Shown in pieces: positions 50,941-60,822 of a DNA stretch of 64,000 bases. The stretch spans positions 62,001 through 126,000 of the forward strand of contig JACAET010000050.1 of NCBI GenBank assembly GCA_013388685.1, read 5' to 3'. This stretch comes from Chloroflexota bacterium (GTDB taxonomy: Bacteria; Chloroflexota; Anaerolineae; Anaerolineales; Villigracilaceae). The translations under genes were made by a program, and so were the position numbers. The notes under the pieces are model-generated. The model was given only the letters and a program-made list of their open reading frames with translations. It did not search any database and had not been told where the DNA came from. How positions within the stretch are numbered: the first letter of the stretch is position 1; the number at the start of each line of letters is the position of its first letter.

Positions 50941-53568
50941 ATGACGAATACCGCCACGCTTGTTTTTCAACTCAGGGAAGCCAGCCAGTTGACCGACGCG
51001 GACTGGTCTGCTTTGGTCGAGCGCGAGGCGGGCGCGTGGCGCGTGACGGCGCATTACAAATTGGGGAAAAAACTGCAGAACGCCCTCGTCCGGTTCCTCG
51101 GCAAAGCGGAAGTGGATTCCTGGTTGTGCGGCGCCTTGAGCGGGGGACAAAGCCGATCCGTTTCCCTGCCGCAGCCCAGCGCCCTGCGGGTTGAACGCTT
51201 GTATGCCTTCCCGCTGCCGGGCGCCTCTCGCGCAGTCTTGGTGGGGGCGGCGCAATTCAGCCCCTCTGCCCAACGCATCTGGCGGCTGGCGACGGCAGGC
51301 ATGAATTCCCAGACGGCAGTTGTCGAACACTCCCCCGCCTCGTTTGTAGCGGCAGATCTGTTGATGCCCGACCTCGATGCGGAAAGCCCCTATGACCTGC
51401 CGCGCGCCTCCGACCGCGCTCTCAGCGCCTTCATTCGCCTCGTTTCCGTACAGGGAGGCTGGTTCGCCATCCGGCGCGGCGACTTGCTGGAAATCCGCGC
51501 CCAATGGGACGCGCCCGCTGTTGCCGACCTTGTCCTCTCCATCGATTCACACGCCCTGCTTCGCCGCATGAACCGCACTCTCTCACCCATGCTGGTCAAC
51601 CGCGGCGATTCGCTGTGGCGGCAAATCCCGCATAAGGGCTTGAAGCGAAACACCAAAGCCTGGATCTGCGTTCCGCTGGTCATCGGTCAACGCGTCATCG
51701 GGTCGGTGGGTTTATGGCGCGATTCCGCCTTCAAAGGCGAGGAGTGGAATCGCCTCGTTGATCTCGCCACGCAAATCGCGCCCGCGCTCGAAACGCTGAT
51801 TACCTTTGCCGAAATGGCGGGGCATTTGCGCCGCCTTGCCATGCTCAACGACTTTGCCCTTACGGTTTCCACGGGGCGCAGCCTCGACCAGATCGCCCGA
51901 CGCATGTTTGCTTTGCTCTCCCGCGCCTTCGGCACCGAACTGATCGTGCTTGACCTGCTTTCCTTCGAAGACCAGGTGCTGCAGGAATACCGGATGAACG
52001 ATGGCAATCTGGTGTCCATGCTCCGCGGCGTCGAGGGACATCCCATCGCCCGCCTGATCGCCAGTGATGCAAAGCGCCGCTTGAACGAACTGGATTCGAG
52101 TTACGCCCTGCCTCTGTATAACGGGGCGCTTTCGGGGGTATATGTGCCGCTGCGTTTCCGCGGTCAGCCGATTGGACTGTTGAGCGTGGAGAGTAAACGC
52201 GCCAATGCCTTCACCTCCTACGATGAAAATCTGATCGTCGTCATTGCAAGTCACCTGGCGAGCCTGGCGGATTACACGCGCCTGCGCGAAGAGGCGGAAG
52301 GCAGGGCGCGCAATCTTGGCGTCATCCATGAAGTGGTGCAACAGGTGGTTGGTCTGACCGACCCGCATCAAGTGGCGGAATTGACCGCCGATTTGCTGGC
52401 GCGTTATTTCTCCTACGAACTTGCGGCGGTATTCATCGCCGACGAAAGCGGCAAATTGACTATCGGAGGTTTTGGCGGCGCCAGCCAGAACGTGGTGAAG
52501 CGAGCCATGAAATCCGTCGAATATCCCTTGCGCGGCGGCATTACCGGTCATGTGTTCGAAAGCGGGCAGGGTGTACTGGTCAACGACGTCTTGCAGGACG
52601 AACGTTACCTGCCCATCCGCGGCTGGCAGGCGGGTTCTGAAATCTGCGTCCCCATTCACGACGGCGCAAGAGTACTGGGCATCCTGGATGTGGAGAGCAG
52701 TTCGCGCAATGCCTTCACCCACAACGACTACATGGCTTTGGAGTCGCTGGCGGGCATCCTCGCCGCCATCATCACCAGCGCCGAACAATACCAGCGTCTT
52801 CAAGAAACGATCTACCAATTGCGCGAGACGGAAATGGAATTGAACGCCCGCATGGAGGCGCAAAGGCTCGCCGAAAATCGTCTCGTGCAAGCCGCCAAAC
52901 TCGCGGCGGTGGGCGAGATGGCGGCCGGCATTGCGCACGAATTGAACAACCCGCTCACCTCCGTGACGGGATTCGCCGAATTGGTGATGGACGAATTACC
53001 CCAAGACTCGCCCTCGCGCCCCGATTTGGATCTTGTCATCCGCGAATCGCGGCGGGCGCGGGACGTTGTCCGCAGGCTGCTCGACTTTGCACGGCAAGGC
53101 GAAAGCGCGCGTGCCAGCGCCTCCCTGAACAAGGTGGTGGAAGATGTGGTTGCGCTCACGCGGCACTTGATTCACACAAACGGTGTAGAATTGTCGTTGC
53201 ATTTGCAGGAGGATCTACCCTGGGTCTCCATGGACGAAAATCAAATGAAGCAGGTTTTACTCAATCTTGTGCATAACGCCCTGCAGGCAATGCCGGCAGG
53301 CGGTCAACTCGAGATCGTGACCGCCGCCGCCCAAAAGATCGGACGCGAGGGTGTAATCGTCTCCGTGCGCGATACGGGCGTGGGAATTCCTCCCGAAAAT
53401 CAGACGAGAGTCTTCGAACCTTTTTTCACCACCAAAGCCGACCGCGGCGGCACCGGCCTGGGTCTTTCGGTCACCTATGGGATCGTCTCCGATCACGACG
53501 GAGAAATCGAACTGGTCAGCCAGCCCGGCGTCGGTTCCCTGTTCACGGTCTGGCTCCCGAGGACGTAG
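50941..53568 (+). CDS. Multi-GAF sensor histidine kinase
   Basis: An 875-residue cytoplasmic kinase. An unassigned N-terminal region (1-150) precedes three GAF-like domains (about 155-290, 300-450 and 465-620; VPLRFRGQPIGLLSVESKR and CVPIHDGARVLGILDVESS are typical GAF ends), a coiled coil, HisKA with AAGIAHELNNPLTSVTGFAEL near residue 660, and HATPase_c (VLLNLVHNALQAMP, VRDTGVGIPPE, GGTGLGLSVTYGIV). It belongs to the NtrB-like class that contains HELNNP. First gene of a three-gene signalling operon; a TATAAT at 50862-50867 lies 73 bp upstream. Confidence 0.9.
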   Translation: MTNTATLVFQLREASQLTDADWSALVEREAGAWRVTAHYKLGKKLQNALVRFLGKAEVDSWLCGALSGGQSRSVSLPQPSALRVERLYAFPLPGASRAVLVGAAQFSPSAQRIWRLATAGMNSQTAVVEHSPASFVAADLLMPDLDAESPYDLPRASDRALSAFIRLVSVQGGWFAIRRGDLLEIRAQWDAPAVADLVLSIDSHALLRRMNRTLSPMLVNRGDSLWRQIPHKGLKRNTKAWICVPLVIGQRVIGSVGLWRDSAFKGEEWNRLVDLATQIAPALETLITFAEMAGHLRRLAMLNDFALTVSTGRSLDQIARRMFALLSRAFGTELIVLDLLSFEDQVLQEYRMNDGNLVSMLRGVEGHPIARLIASDAKRRLNELDSSYALPLYNGALSGVYVPLRFRGQPIGLLSVESKRANAFTSYDENLIVVIASHLASLADYTRLREEAEGRARNLGVIHEVVQQVVGLTDPHQVAELTADLLARYFSYELAAVFIADESGKLTIGGFGGASQNVVKRAMKSVEYPLRGGITGHVFESGQGVLVNDVLQDERYLPIRGWQAGSEICVPIHDGARVLGILDVESSSRNAFTHNDYMALESLAGILAAIITSAEQYQRLQETIYQLRETEMELNARMEAQRLAENRLVQAAKLAAVGEMAAGIAHELNNPLTSVTGFAELVMDELPQDSPSRPDLDLVIRESRRARDVVRRLLDFARQGESARASASLNKVVEDVVALTRHLIHTNGVELSLHLQEDLPWVSMDENQMKQVLLNLVHNALQAMPAGGQLEIVTAAAQKIGREGVIVSVRDTGVGIPPENQTRVFEPFFTTKADRGGTGLGLSVTYGIVSDHDGEIELVSQPGVGSLFTVWLPRT

Positions 53569-53577
53569 GAAAACCCC

Positions 53578-55164
53578 ATGGAATCAGCGTCCATACTCGT
53601 CGTAGACGACGAACCCGGCATTGCCCTGCTCTGCACGCGCATCCTGAAGCGCGCCGGCTACGAGACTCAAGCCGAAACCAATCCCCGCGCGGCAATCGAG
53701 CATCTTGGGCGTAATCGTTTCGATTTGTTGCTCGTGGACATCCGCATGCCCGAGGTGGACGGCTTCGACGTTATCTCGCGCGCCAAACGAGCGCAGCCCG
53801 ATATTGCCGTGCTGGTCATGACCGGCTTTGGCACGGTCGAAACCGCCATCCGCGCGCTGCGCCAGGGTGTGGATGGCCTTTTGCTTAAGCCCTTCGAACG
53901 CGGCGAGGAACTCATCTCGGCGGTGGAACAGGCGCTTACCGATAACCGCCGCAAACGCGATTCGGCGCGGGCGCAGGCGCTTCGTCCGTTGTTCGACGCC
54001 ACAGGCAAATTATTCTCCGAGACCGACTCTCAAAAATTGAACGCCCTGATTGTAGATACGATCTGCGCGCACCTGCAATGCACGAATGCGGCATTTTACC
54101 GGGTTGCCGCAACCGGAATCGAACTTGTGGCGAAGCGCGGCAGTGTGCCGCTTGTGAATACCCCCGGCTTTGCCACCCAACTTCTCCGCCGTGTGGATGC
54201 GGACGGGAATCCGATCATCGTCAACGCGACAGGACCCGGGGAGCAGGACGCGCAATCGCTTCTCGCGGATCTGAAACTTGGCGCGGCAATCCTCATCCCC
54301 ATCACCCGCGCGGATTTGCGCATCATCCTCTTCGCGGCGCGGGACGCGGGCGTGGCGCCCTTTCGCGGCGCGGACCTCGAGTTGTTCCACATCCTTGCCA
54401 GTCAATCGCTCGTGGCGTTGGAAAACGCCCGTTTATACGCCGATCTGCGCGCCTACGTTCGCAAAGTGGAGGAATCCCAGCAGGCGCTCCTGCGCTCCGA
54501 AAAGATGGCGGCGGCGGGCAGGTTGACCGCCTCCATCGCGCATGAGGTCAACAACCCGTTGCAGTCGGTGCAGAATTGCCTGCATATTGCCGGGCGTGAA
54601 GACGTGCCGGCGGAGAAACGCAAAGAGTATTTCGATCTGGCGCGGGCCGAACTCGAACGCCTGATGAAGACCATGCAAAGAATGCTCGATTTCTACCGCC
54701 CCGGCTCGACCCGAACCGAACCGGTGGATGTGCTGGAACTTTTGAAGCATGTGCTGAGTCTGACCTCCCAGCAAATGGGACAACGACATATCGAAGTGAA
54801 AACACAATTTCCCGACTCCCTGCCCCTGATCCATGCCGTCAACAGCCAGATCCAGCAAATCTTCTTCAACCTGATCCTGAACGCCTTCGATGTCATGCCC
54901 GCGGGCGGCACTCTCTGGATACGCGCCCGGGGACTGGACACCGGCGTGGAAATCCAGTTCGAGGATTCGGGACCCGGGATTCCGGAAGAATTGCGCAACA
55001 ACATCTTCGAACCGTTTTTCAGCACCAAGGACGGAGGCACCGGCTTGGGATTGACAGTGAGTTACAATATCGTCACCGCGCATGGAGGCACGCTCGACCT
55101 TGTGAAGGGAAATGGCGACGGCGCCTGTTTCCGATTATTCTTACCGATGGGAGCGAAACAATGA
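53578..55164 (+). CDS. Hybrid REC-GAF-histidine kinase
   Basis: A 528-residue protein starting with a receiver domain ([13 protein letters not shown], phospho-Asp in LLLVDIRMPEVDG near residue 51, Lys in GLLLKPFERG), then a GAF domain (about 150-285), and a kinase core with SIAHEVNNPLQSVQNCLHI, FFNLILNAFDVMPAG, FEDSGPGIPEELRN and GGTGLGLTVSYNIV. It probably receives phosphate from the upstream kinase and passes it on. It starts 9 bp after that gene and overlaps the next by 4 bp. Confidence 0.9.
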   Translation: MESASILVVDDEPGIALLCTRILKRAGYETQAETNPRAAIEHLGRNRFDLLLVDIRMPEVDGFDVISRAKRAQPDIAVLVMTGFGTVETAIRALRQGVDGLLLKPFERGEELISAVEQALTDNRRKRDSARAQALRPLFDATGKLFSETDSQKLNALIVDTICAHLQCTNAAFYRVAATGIELVAKRGSVPLVNTPGFATQLLRRVDADGNPIIVNATGPGEQDAQSLLADLKLGAAILIPITRADLRIILFAARDAGVAPFRGADLELFHILASQSLVALENARLYADLRAYVRKVEESQQALLRSEKMAAAGRLTASIAHEVNNPLQSVQNCLHIAGREDVPAEKRKEYFDLARAELERLMKTMQRMLDFYRPGSTRTEPVDVLELLKHVLSLTSQQMGQRHIEVKTQFPDSLPLIHAVNSQIQQIFFNLILNAFDVMPAGGTLWIRARGLDTGVEIQFEDSGPGIPEELRNNIFEPFFSTKDGGTGLGLTVSYNIVTAHGGTLDLVKGNGDGACFRLFLPMGAKQ

Positions 55165-55895
55165 AATCCAACATTCTTGTCGTTGACGATGAACCGGTTG
55201 CGCGCCAGTCGCTTTCGGAGATCCTGCGGCTGGAGGGATACGCGGTCAATTCCGTTCCGAACGGACAGGCGGCGGTGGAATACGTGCGCACGCATCCGGT
55301 TGACCTGATGGTGGTGGATTTGCGTATGCCCGGCATGGATGGCTTGGAGGTCATCCAGGTGGTCAATCAGGTCTCGCCGGAGACCGAGATCATTCTGCTG
55401 ACTGCGTTTGGCACGACCGAATCCGCCATTCAGGCGTTGCGATTACGGGTGCATGATTACCTGCTCAAACCCGCCGCGCCCTCTCAGGTGGTCAACAGCG
55501 TCAAGAAAGGTCTGGCTCGCCGCGGTGCCCGCCTCAAGGCTCGAAGCGGCGGCGCCAATGCCGATGTGGAGGATACCCCGCTCGAATTTTCCCTCAAGGA
55601 CGGCACATCCATTGACCTCTCCCGGCGCTTGATTCGGAAAAAGGACCAATTGATACATCTCACGCCTGCCGAGGGACGATTGCTTCGGGTTTTGATCGAA
55701 AATCCCGGGCGGGTGTATACCCATCGTGAACTGGTCCTCTTGGTGCAAGGCTACGATACCTCCCAACGCGAGGCGCCCGAAATTCTACGTCCGCTGGTCA
55801 GCCGACTGCGTCACAAACTGGAATCCTTCCCCGCCCTTTCGAAAAGTATCATGAGCGTAAGGGGGACGGGATACCTGTATGAGGCGGAAAAATAG
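55161..55895 (+). CDS. OmpR-like response regulator
   Basis: A 244-residue regulator: receiver domain ([19 protein letters not shown], phospho-Asp in [12 protein letters not shown] near residue 53, Lys in YLLKPAAP), a linker, and a winged-helix output domain (about 150-244: [56 protein letters not shown]). Target genes are unknown. The receiver is more NtrC-like than OmpR-like, an uncommon pairing. It overlaps ruvB by 17 bp. Confidence 0.9.
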   Translation: MKSNILVVDDEPVARQSLSEILRLEGYAVNSVPNGQAAVEYVRTHPVDLMVVDLRMPGMDGLEVIQVVNQVSPETEIILLTAFGTTESAIQALRLRVHDYLLKPAAPSQVVNSVKKGLARRGARLKARSGGANADVEDTPLEFSLKDGTSIDLSRRLIRKKDQLIHLTPAEGRLLRVLIENPGRVYTHRELVLLVQGYDTSQREAPEILRPLVSRLRHKLESFPALSKSIMSVRGTGYLYEAEK

Positions 55896-56925
55896 AGGCG
55901 CCTCCGTGCCAAACACTCGTCCCCTCGACCCCGAATCCAAACCCGACGACCGCGCGGATAACGCCCTGCGCCCGCAAAAACTCGCCGACCTCATTGGTCA
56001 GGAGCAGGTCAAGGAAAACCTCTCCATCCTCATTTCTGCGGCAAAAAAACGCAGCGAAGCCCTCGACCACGTTCTGTTTTACGGACCGCCCGGACTCGGA
56101 AAAACCACCCTCGCGCACGTCGTTGCCAACGAGATGGGCGTCAACGTCAAAGTGACCGCCGGACCCGCCATCGAGCGCGCCGGCGACCTTGCTGCCATCC
56201 TCACCAACCTGCGCCAGGGCGATGTGCTGTTCATTGACGAAATCCACCGCCTCGGCCGCGCGGTGGAAGAAGTTCTCTACCCCGCCATGGAAGACTTTTC
56301 GCTCGACATCGTCATCGGCAAAGGACCCTCGGCGCGCTCCATCCGCCTCAAACTGCCGCGCTTCACCGTAGTCGGCGCAACAACGCGGCTGGCGCTGGTC
56401 ACCGCTCCGCTGCGGGCGCGCTTTGGCGCAGTCTACCGGCTGGATTACTACGATCTCGAAGCCATGCGCCAGATCGTGAGAAGGGCGGCGGGGATGCTCA
56501 AGGTTCAGGCGGACGAATCAGGTATCGGCGAGGTGGCGAGGCGGGCGCGCGGCACGCCGCGCATTGCCCTGCGTCTCCTGCGCCGCGTCCGCGATTATGC
56601 CCAGGTCCGCGCGGACGGTGTCATCACTCAGGAGGTGGCGCGGGAGGCGCTCGACCTCCTCCAGGTGGACCCGCTCGGTCTCGACGACGTGGATCGCCGC
56701 GTTCTGCGCACCATCATCGAAAAATACGGCGGCGGACCGGTGGGCTTGAACACCATCGCCGCCTCCATCAGCGAAGAGCAGGACACCATCATGGACGTGG
56801 TCGAACCCTACCTCCTGCAACTGGGCTTCCTCGACCGCACTCCGCAGGGACGCGTCGCCACCAAGTCCGCGTATGAGCATCTCAATCTGCCGTGGACGGA
56901 AGAGGGACAACCAAGACTTTTGTGA
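55879..56925 (+). CDS. ruvB: Holliday junction branch migration ATPase RuvB
   Basis: A 348-residue AAA+ motor: [22 protein letters not shown], Walker [16 protein letters not shown], Walker [27 protein letters not shown], sensor [18 protein letters not shown], and a C-terminal winged helix ([43 protein letters not shown]). It drives branch migration with RuvA, which is not in the window. The first codons overlap the response regulator gene; a later GTG at 55906 is an alternative start. Confidence 0.96.
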   Translation: MRRKNRGASVPNTRPLDPESKPDDRADNALRPQKLADLIGQEQVKENLSILISAAKKRSEALDHVLFYGPPGLGKTTLAHVVANEMGVNVKVTAGPAIERAGDLAAILTNLRQGDVLFIDEIHRLGRAVEEVLYPAMEDFSLDIVIGKGPSARSIRLKLPRFTVVGATTRLALVTAPLRARFGAVYRLDYYDLEAMRQIVRRAAGMLKVQADESGIGEVARRARGTPRIALRLLRRVRDYAQVRADGVITQEVAREALDLLQVDPLGLDDVDRRVLRTIIEKYGGGPVGLNTIAASISEEQDTIMDVVEPYLLQLGFLDRTPQGRVATKSAYEHLNLPWTEEGQPRLL

Positions 56926-57003
56926 GTTGGATTGTTTGAAGGTTAGAAGTTTTGAAAGTTAACCTGCCAATCTGTAAACTTTCAAACCTTGAGACTCGAA
57001 GAT

Positions 57004-57231
57004 ATGGAAACCATCGCTCGCTACCTCATATTTGCTGGAATCATCTTGTTGTTAGTGGGTGGAGGGATGTACCTTGCCGCCCGCTTCAACCTGCCTCTTG
57101 GGCGCCTGCCCGGTGACATTCGCATCGAGGGTGAAAACTTCCGCTTCTACTTCCCCCTCGCCACCAGCCTGCTGCTTTCGCTTGTGCTGACGGTCGTGTT
57201 GAATTTCATCGCGCGGTGGTGGAAGAAGTAG
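57004..57231 (+). CDS. DUF2905 membrane protein
   Basis: A 75-residue protein with two helices (about 8-28 and 50-70) separated by RFNLPLGRLPGDIRIEGENFRFYFPL, the DUF2905 signature. It often follows ruvB or queA in genomes. Function unknown. ATG 57004 was preferred over the upstream in-frame start (TTG 56989). An imperfect inverted repeat of AACTTTCAAACC words fills the ruvB spacer (56936-56990). Confidence 0.85.
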   Translation: METIARYLIFAGIILLLVGGGMYLAARFNLPLGRLPGDIRIEGENFRFYFPLATSLLLSLVLTVVLNFIARWWKK

Positions 57232-57258
57232 GGAAAGCCTGTAAGAGCAATGTTTCCC

Positions 57259-57303
57259 CGGCCTGTGGTCGGGATTTGACCAGGCAGAGTTTTGTAGGAC
57301 CAT
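57259..57303 (+). repeat. REP unit upstream of the transposase gene
   Basis: CCTGTGGTCGGG followed by ATTTGACCAGG, AGAG and a TAGGACC end. A near copy lies at 58025-58068 in the same orientation, and the GACCACAGGTCGG core recurs at 61008-61020. Confidence 0.6.
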
Positions 57304-58026
57304 CCAGAAGTATCTGCTATAAACACTCAAGACTTTTACCGCCGTTTTCTGCCTCATTGGCATCCGTCCAATGCGACTTTCTTTGTAACCTTCCGGCTGG
57401 AGGGTACTCTGCCGAAGTTGGTCATTGACTTGTTTCAACAAGAATATGAGCAGGCAAAACGTCTTCTTGACGATTTGCCACCCGAGAAACACTCTCAAGA
57501 GCGTTATGAGGCTTACAAAAAAGCCTGTGCTCGTTATGAGGCTGCTTTGGATAAGGCTCATGGTCCGCGCTGGTTAGCAGAACTAGAAATTGCTGAAGTG
57601 GTCAAAAAGGAAATTCATGCTCTCCATCCTGATCAGTATCATTTGCTTGCCTATTGTCTGATGCCCAATCATGTTCACTTGCTGGTAGATACGCAAGATA
57701 TTCCTGATCCGCCGCCGCGAAAAAACGCTGTTCGTTATACTGCTTTGACCCATGCGCTTTGGCTTTTGAAAGGACGGACAGGGCATTCTTGTCAGAAACT
57801 TTTAGGGAAAGAAGGCAGGTTTTGGGCGCGCGAAAGTTATGACCATGTGGTGCGTGATGAAGGGGAATTTGTGCGTGTTTTGGCGTATATTGTCAATAAT
57901 CCAGTCAAGGCTGGATTGGTGAGAGACTGGCGAGAATGGTTGCATACGTTTGTTGATGAGTTGTATAAGGATTTGGTTATGAAATGCGTTTTTACCAGGC
58001 AGAGCCTGGTGGGACCGTCCCCCTGA
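57298..58026 (+). pseudogene. REP-associated tyrosine transposase (RAYT, Y1_Tnp family), start codon lost
   Basis: Open from 57298 to the stop at 58024-58026. The translation begins with FYRRFLPHWHPSNATFFVTFRLEG, the normal N-terminal strand of IS200-like RAYTs, but no ATG, GTG or TTG precedes it in frame; ATA at 57319 sits where a start would be expected. The first possible start (TTG 57418) would delete the first strand of the fold. MPNHVHLLVD carries the HUH metal-binding motif and the nucleophile Tyr follows near DHVVRDEGEFVRVLAYIVNNPVKAGLV. The last residues (TRQSLVGPS) are encoded by the adjoining REP. RAYTs cut and move REP sequences. Either a decayed gene or one using an unusual start. 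Confidence 0.7.
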
Positions 58027-58068
58027 CCTGTGGTCGGGATTTGACCAGGAAAAGCCTGGCGGGACTCT
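57993..58068 (+). repeat. Two REP units downstream of the transposase gene
   Basis: First unit CCAGGCAGAGCCTGGTGGGA (57994-58013), second from 58025 with CCTGTGGTCGGG, ATTTGACCAGG and CCTGGCGGGAC. They match the unit at 57259-57303 and flank the transposase as usual for RAYT-REP pairs. Confidence 0.6.
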
Positions 58069-58092
58069 ATTTTTGTGGAGAGGATAAAAATT

Positions 58093-58947
58093 ATGGCGAA
58101 CTTCTGGCAAGAGAATGGGAATGCCATCCTGGTTGGGGTCATCATGCTGGTACTCGGCGTGATTCTGGCCGACCCGCTCCGAAGTTTGCTCAAATGGCTC
58201 TGGAAGCAACTCCAATCCCTCGGCTTTGGCTTCCAAAAACGCTACTACGAGGCGCTCAACAGCGAGCATCACCGCCTGGAAATTATCGGCACGTATAGCA
58301 AGGGCGTCCAACCGCCGCGCTTGAAGGAAATTTTCGTTTCCCTGCGCATGCATGCTTCTGTTGGCGGAGAGAGCAAGGAAGACGCGCCGCCCATTTCCTG
58401 GGAGCAAATCTTCGATTCTCACGAACGCCGCGTTGTCATCCTGGGACAGCCCGGAGCGGGCAAGACCACCCTGTTGCATTATCTGGTTCTGGTTTTTACC
58501 GGGCATGTCTCCCATCCCTTGCGCGCTCGTCTCAAGTCGCCCTTGCCCATGTACGCTCGTTTGCGCGACCTTTCTCTGCCGGAGGCGCCCCAAACCCTGC
58601 TGGGTCTTCTCGAGTGGCCGCGGACTATCAAACTGGAGCGTGTGCCAAATGGCTATTTTGATCGCCGCTTGCGAAACGGCAATTGCGTTGTCTTGCTGGA
58701 TGGGCTGGATGAAGTGCTCGACCGCGGCGAACAAGAGCGTGTGGTGTCTCTCATCGAAACGTTTGTCAATGAATATGCTCGCTATGGCAATTGGTTCATC
58801 GTGACCTGCCGCTCCGCCGGCTGGGAAAACCAATTGAGCGATTTCCGAACGTACACCGTGCGGGAATTTGACCCTGACGATGTGCGCCGTTTCATTGGCG
58901 TCTGGTATCGCGAGGTGTTGCGCTCGGAGAAACTCGCCAACCAGTAG
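58093..58947 (+). CDS. NACHT-domain STAND NTPase, N-terminal part
   Basis: A 284-residue fragment from ATG 58093 (GGAGAGG 9 bp upstream). A transmembrane helix (about residues 8-28) precedes the NACHT domain: Walker A VVILGQPGAGKTTLLHYL near residue 115, Walker B CVVLLDGLDEVLDRG near 200, and sensor FIVTCRSAGWE. The frame stops at TAG 58945-58947 and then continues open for 630 codons with the matching C-terminal parts. Such proteins act as signal-transducing switches, often in defence or programmed cell death. Whether this part is functional alone is doubtful. Confidence 0.8.
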   Translation: MANFWQENGNAILVGVIMLVLGVILADPLRSLLKWLWKQLQSLGFGFQKRYYEALNSEHHRLEIIGTYSKGVQPPRLKEIFVSLRMHASVGGESKEDAPPISWEQIFDSHERRVVILGQPGAGKTTLLHYLVLVFTGHVSHPLRARLKSPLPMYARLRDLSLPEAPQTLLGLLEWPRTIKLERVPNGYFDRRLRNGNCVVLLDGLDEVLDRGEQERVVSLIETFVNEYARYGNWFIVTCRSAGWENQLSDFRTYTVREFDPDDVRRFIGVWYREVLRSEKLANQ

Positions 58948-60523
58948 CGCCTGACGCCGGAAATTGAAGCCCGCCTGGAACGGGAGGCGTATGAGCAGGC
59001 GCTGCTTGAAGCGGATGGGTTGTGGCAGGCTCTGCGCAAAAAAGAGACCTTGTTCCACATTGCGCGCACCCCTCTCATCCTTTCCTTGATTACCCTGGTG
59101 TACAAACGCAGCACCGACCTGCCGGAAGGCCGCGCCGAACTCTACAAAGCCTGCCTGGACGTTTTACTTGAGAAGTGGGATAAGGAAGTGCACCGTCTCT
59201 CCATTCCAAACAGCCCATCTCCAAAAGGCAAGATGCTTGTCCTTCAGGAGATTGCTTTTTACTTCTTGAGCCATGGTCTGCTTCAGATGGAGCGCGGCGA
59301 ATTGGAAAACTTGGTGACACCACTCCTGCCAAAATTGCAGGATGACAAAGTTCGCATCACCGCCGGCGATTTGATTGACCAAATTCACGAGCGCTCTGGC
59401 GTGCTGACCGAGAAGCGCATCGGCGTCTTCGAATTTGCGCACCGCGCCCTGCACGATTACCTGGCCGCGGCATACATTGCCGAAAACGGGCTGGAGCATT
59501 TACTCCTCGAGCATGCTGCCGAGGAAGCCTGGCGCGAAGTCATCCTGATTGCTGTTGGGCTGGTCAAGCCGGACAAAGCCGCCGAACTGATTGGCGCCCT
59601 GCTTGAAGCCAGCGGCGAGAATCCGGCCAGCCTGGCGGTGGCCGGTTGGAGCCTGGGGGAGGATATTCAAGTGGACAAGAAAGCCCTGCGCTCCCAGGCT
59701 GCCGAGAAGTTGTGCCAGGCGCTGGCGCGCACCGAAGATGTCAGTGACTTCCGCCTGTTGACCGACGCCCTGCAGACTGCCAGCCCTGAATCCCTGCGCA
59801 CCTGGTTGCAGGAGGTGCTGGCAGGCCGCGATGCGACCTTACGCCGCCGTGCCTTGGGTTTTTTGCCCCAACTGGGCGCGGAGGAAGGCCGCCGCTTCGT
59901 TCCTATGCTGACACAATTCATCGGCGATGCGCATTTGGAGATTCAGGCGCGCTCCCTGGCAGTGATAGCGTTGGCGCAGATTCAGGCTGAACCGGATGCC
60001 GCCGTATGGCAGGCGCTCACCCAAGCCCGCCAGCAGGATGATGAACGGCTCAAAGCGGCCGCCACCTGGGCCTGGTGCGAATTGGGCCGCTTCGAGCAAC
60101 TCGGCCTGGTGAAAGTACCCGCCGGCGAATTCCTGATGGGCAGTTCGGAGGAAGATAAAGAAGCGTATGATGACGAAAAACCGCAGCACACCCTGTATCT
60201 GCCGACCTATTACATTGCCAAATATCCCGTCACCGTGGACGAGTACCGCCTCTTTGTGCAGGAAAGCAAATACAAAACATCCGATAACAATAGCCTCGAA
60301 GGCGCAGGCAATCATCCTGTTAGGTACGTGACCTGGCATGCCTCCCTGGCTTTCGCCCGCTGGCGCGGCATGATCCTGCCGAGTGAAGCCGAATGGGAAA
60401 AAGCCGCCCGCGGCACGGATGGACGCACCTATCCGTGGGGGAATGACTGGCGGCCTGCTCATGCGAATACAGAGGAATACTGGAATGCCCCGCGCGGCTG
60501 GTGGGCGCGCTTGCGCCGCCGGT

Positions 60524-60565
60524 CAGTTGAAAGCGGCACCACGCCAGTTGAAAGCGGCACCACGC
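60524..60565 (+). repeat. Tandem 21-bp duplication in the SUMF1 coding region
   Basis: Two exact copies of a 21-bp unit beginning CAGTTGAAAGCGG encode VESGTTPVESGTTP in a surface loop of the SUMF1 domain. Confidence 0.8.
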
Positions 60566-60720
60566 CAGTGGGAGCCTTTTCCCCGCTCGGCGACAGCCCC
60601 TACGGCTGCGCTGACATGATTGGGAACGTCTGGGAATGGTGTCATTCGCTGTACAAGCCCTATCCGTACAAGGCGGACGGCGGCCGCGAAGATGAAACGG
60701 CTTCTGGCGACCGTGTGGTT

Positions 60721-60822
60721 CGCGGCGGTTCGTGCTTCAACTTTCGCAGGTACGCGCGCTGTGCCTCCCGCAGCGGGTACGCTCCGGGCGTCCTCAGCGG
60801 GAATCAGGGTTTTCGGGTGGTT
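60721..60822 (+). other. Possible diversity-generating-retroelement variable region
   Basis: The C-terminal end of the SUMF1 domain reads RGGSCFNFRRYARCASRS and then GYAPGVLSGNQGFRVV. DGR target proteins of this fold end with RGGSW(N/x)nnxR..GFRVV, where Asn codons AAY of the template become NNY. Here the variable codons are TTC, AAC, TTT, TAC, TCC, AGC, TAC, GCT, GGC, GTC, AGC and AAT, all NNY. The Trp is replaced by Cys, which adenine mutagenesis would not explain. No reverse transcriptase or template repeat lies in the window. Confidence 0.4.

Noticed and set aside
58945..58947. TAG read as pyrrolysine
   Set aside because: No pylT, pylS or other Pyl genes in the window, no downstream insertion element, and the protein family is not one that uses pyrrolysine.
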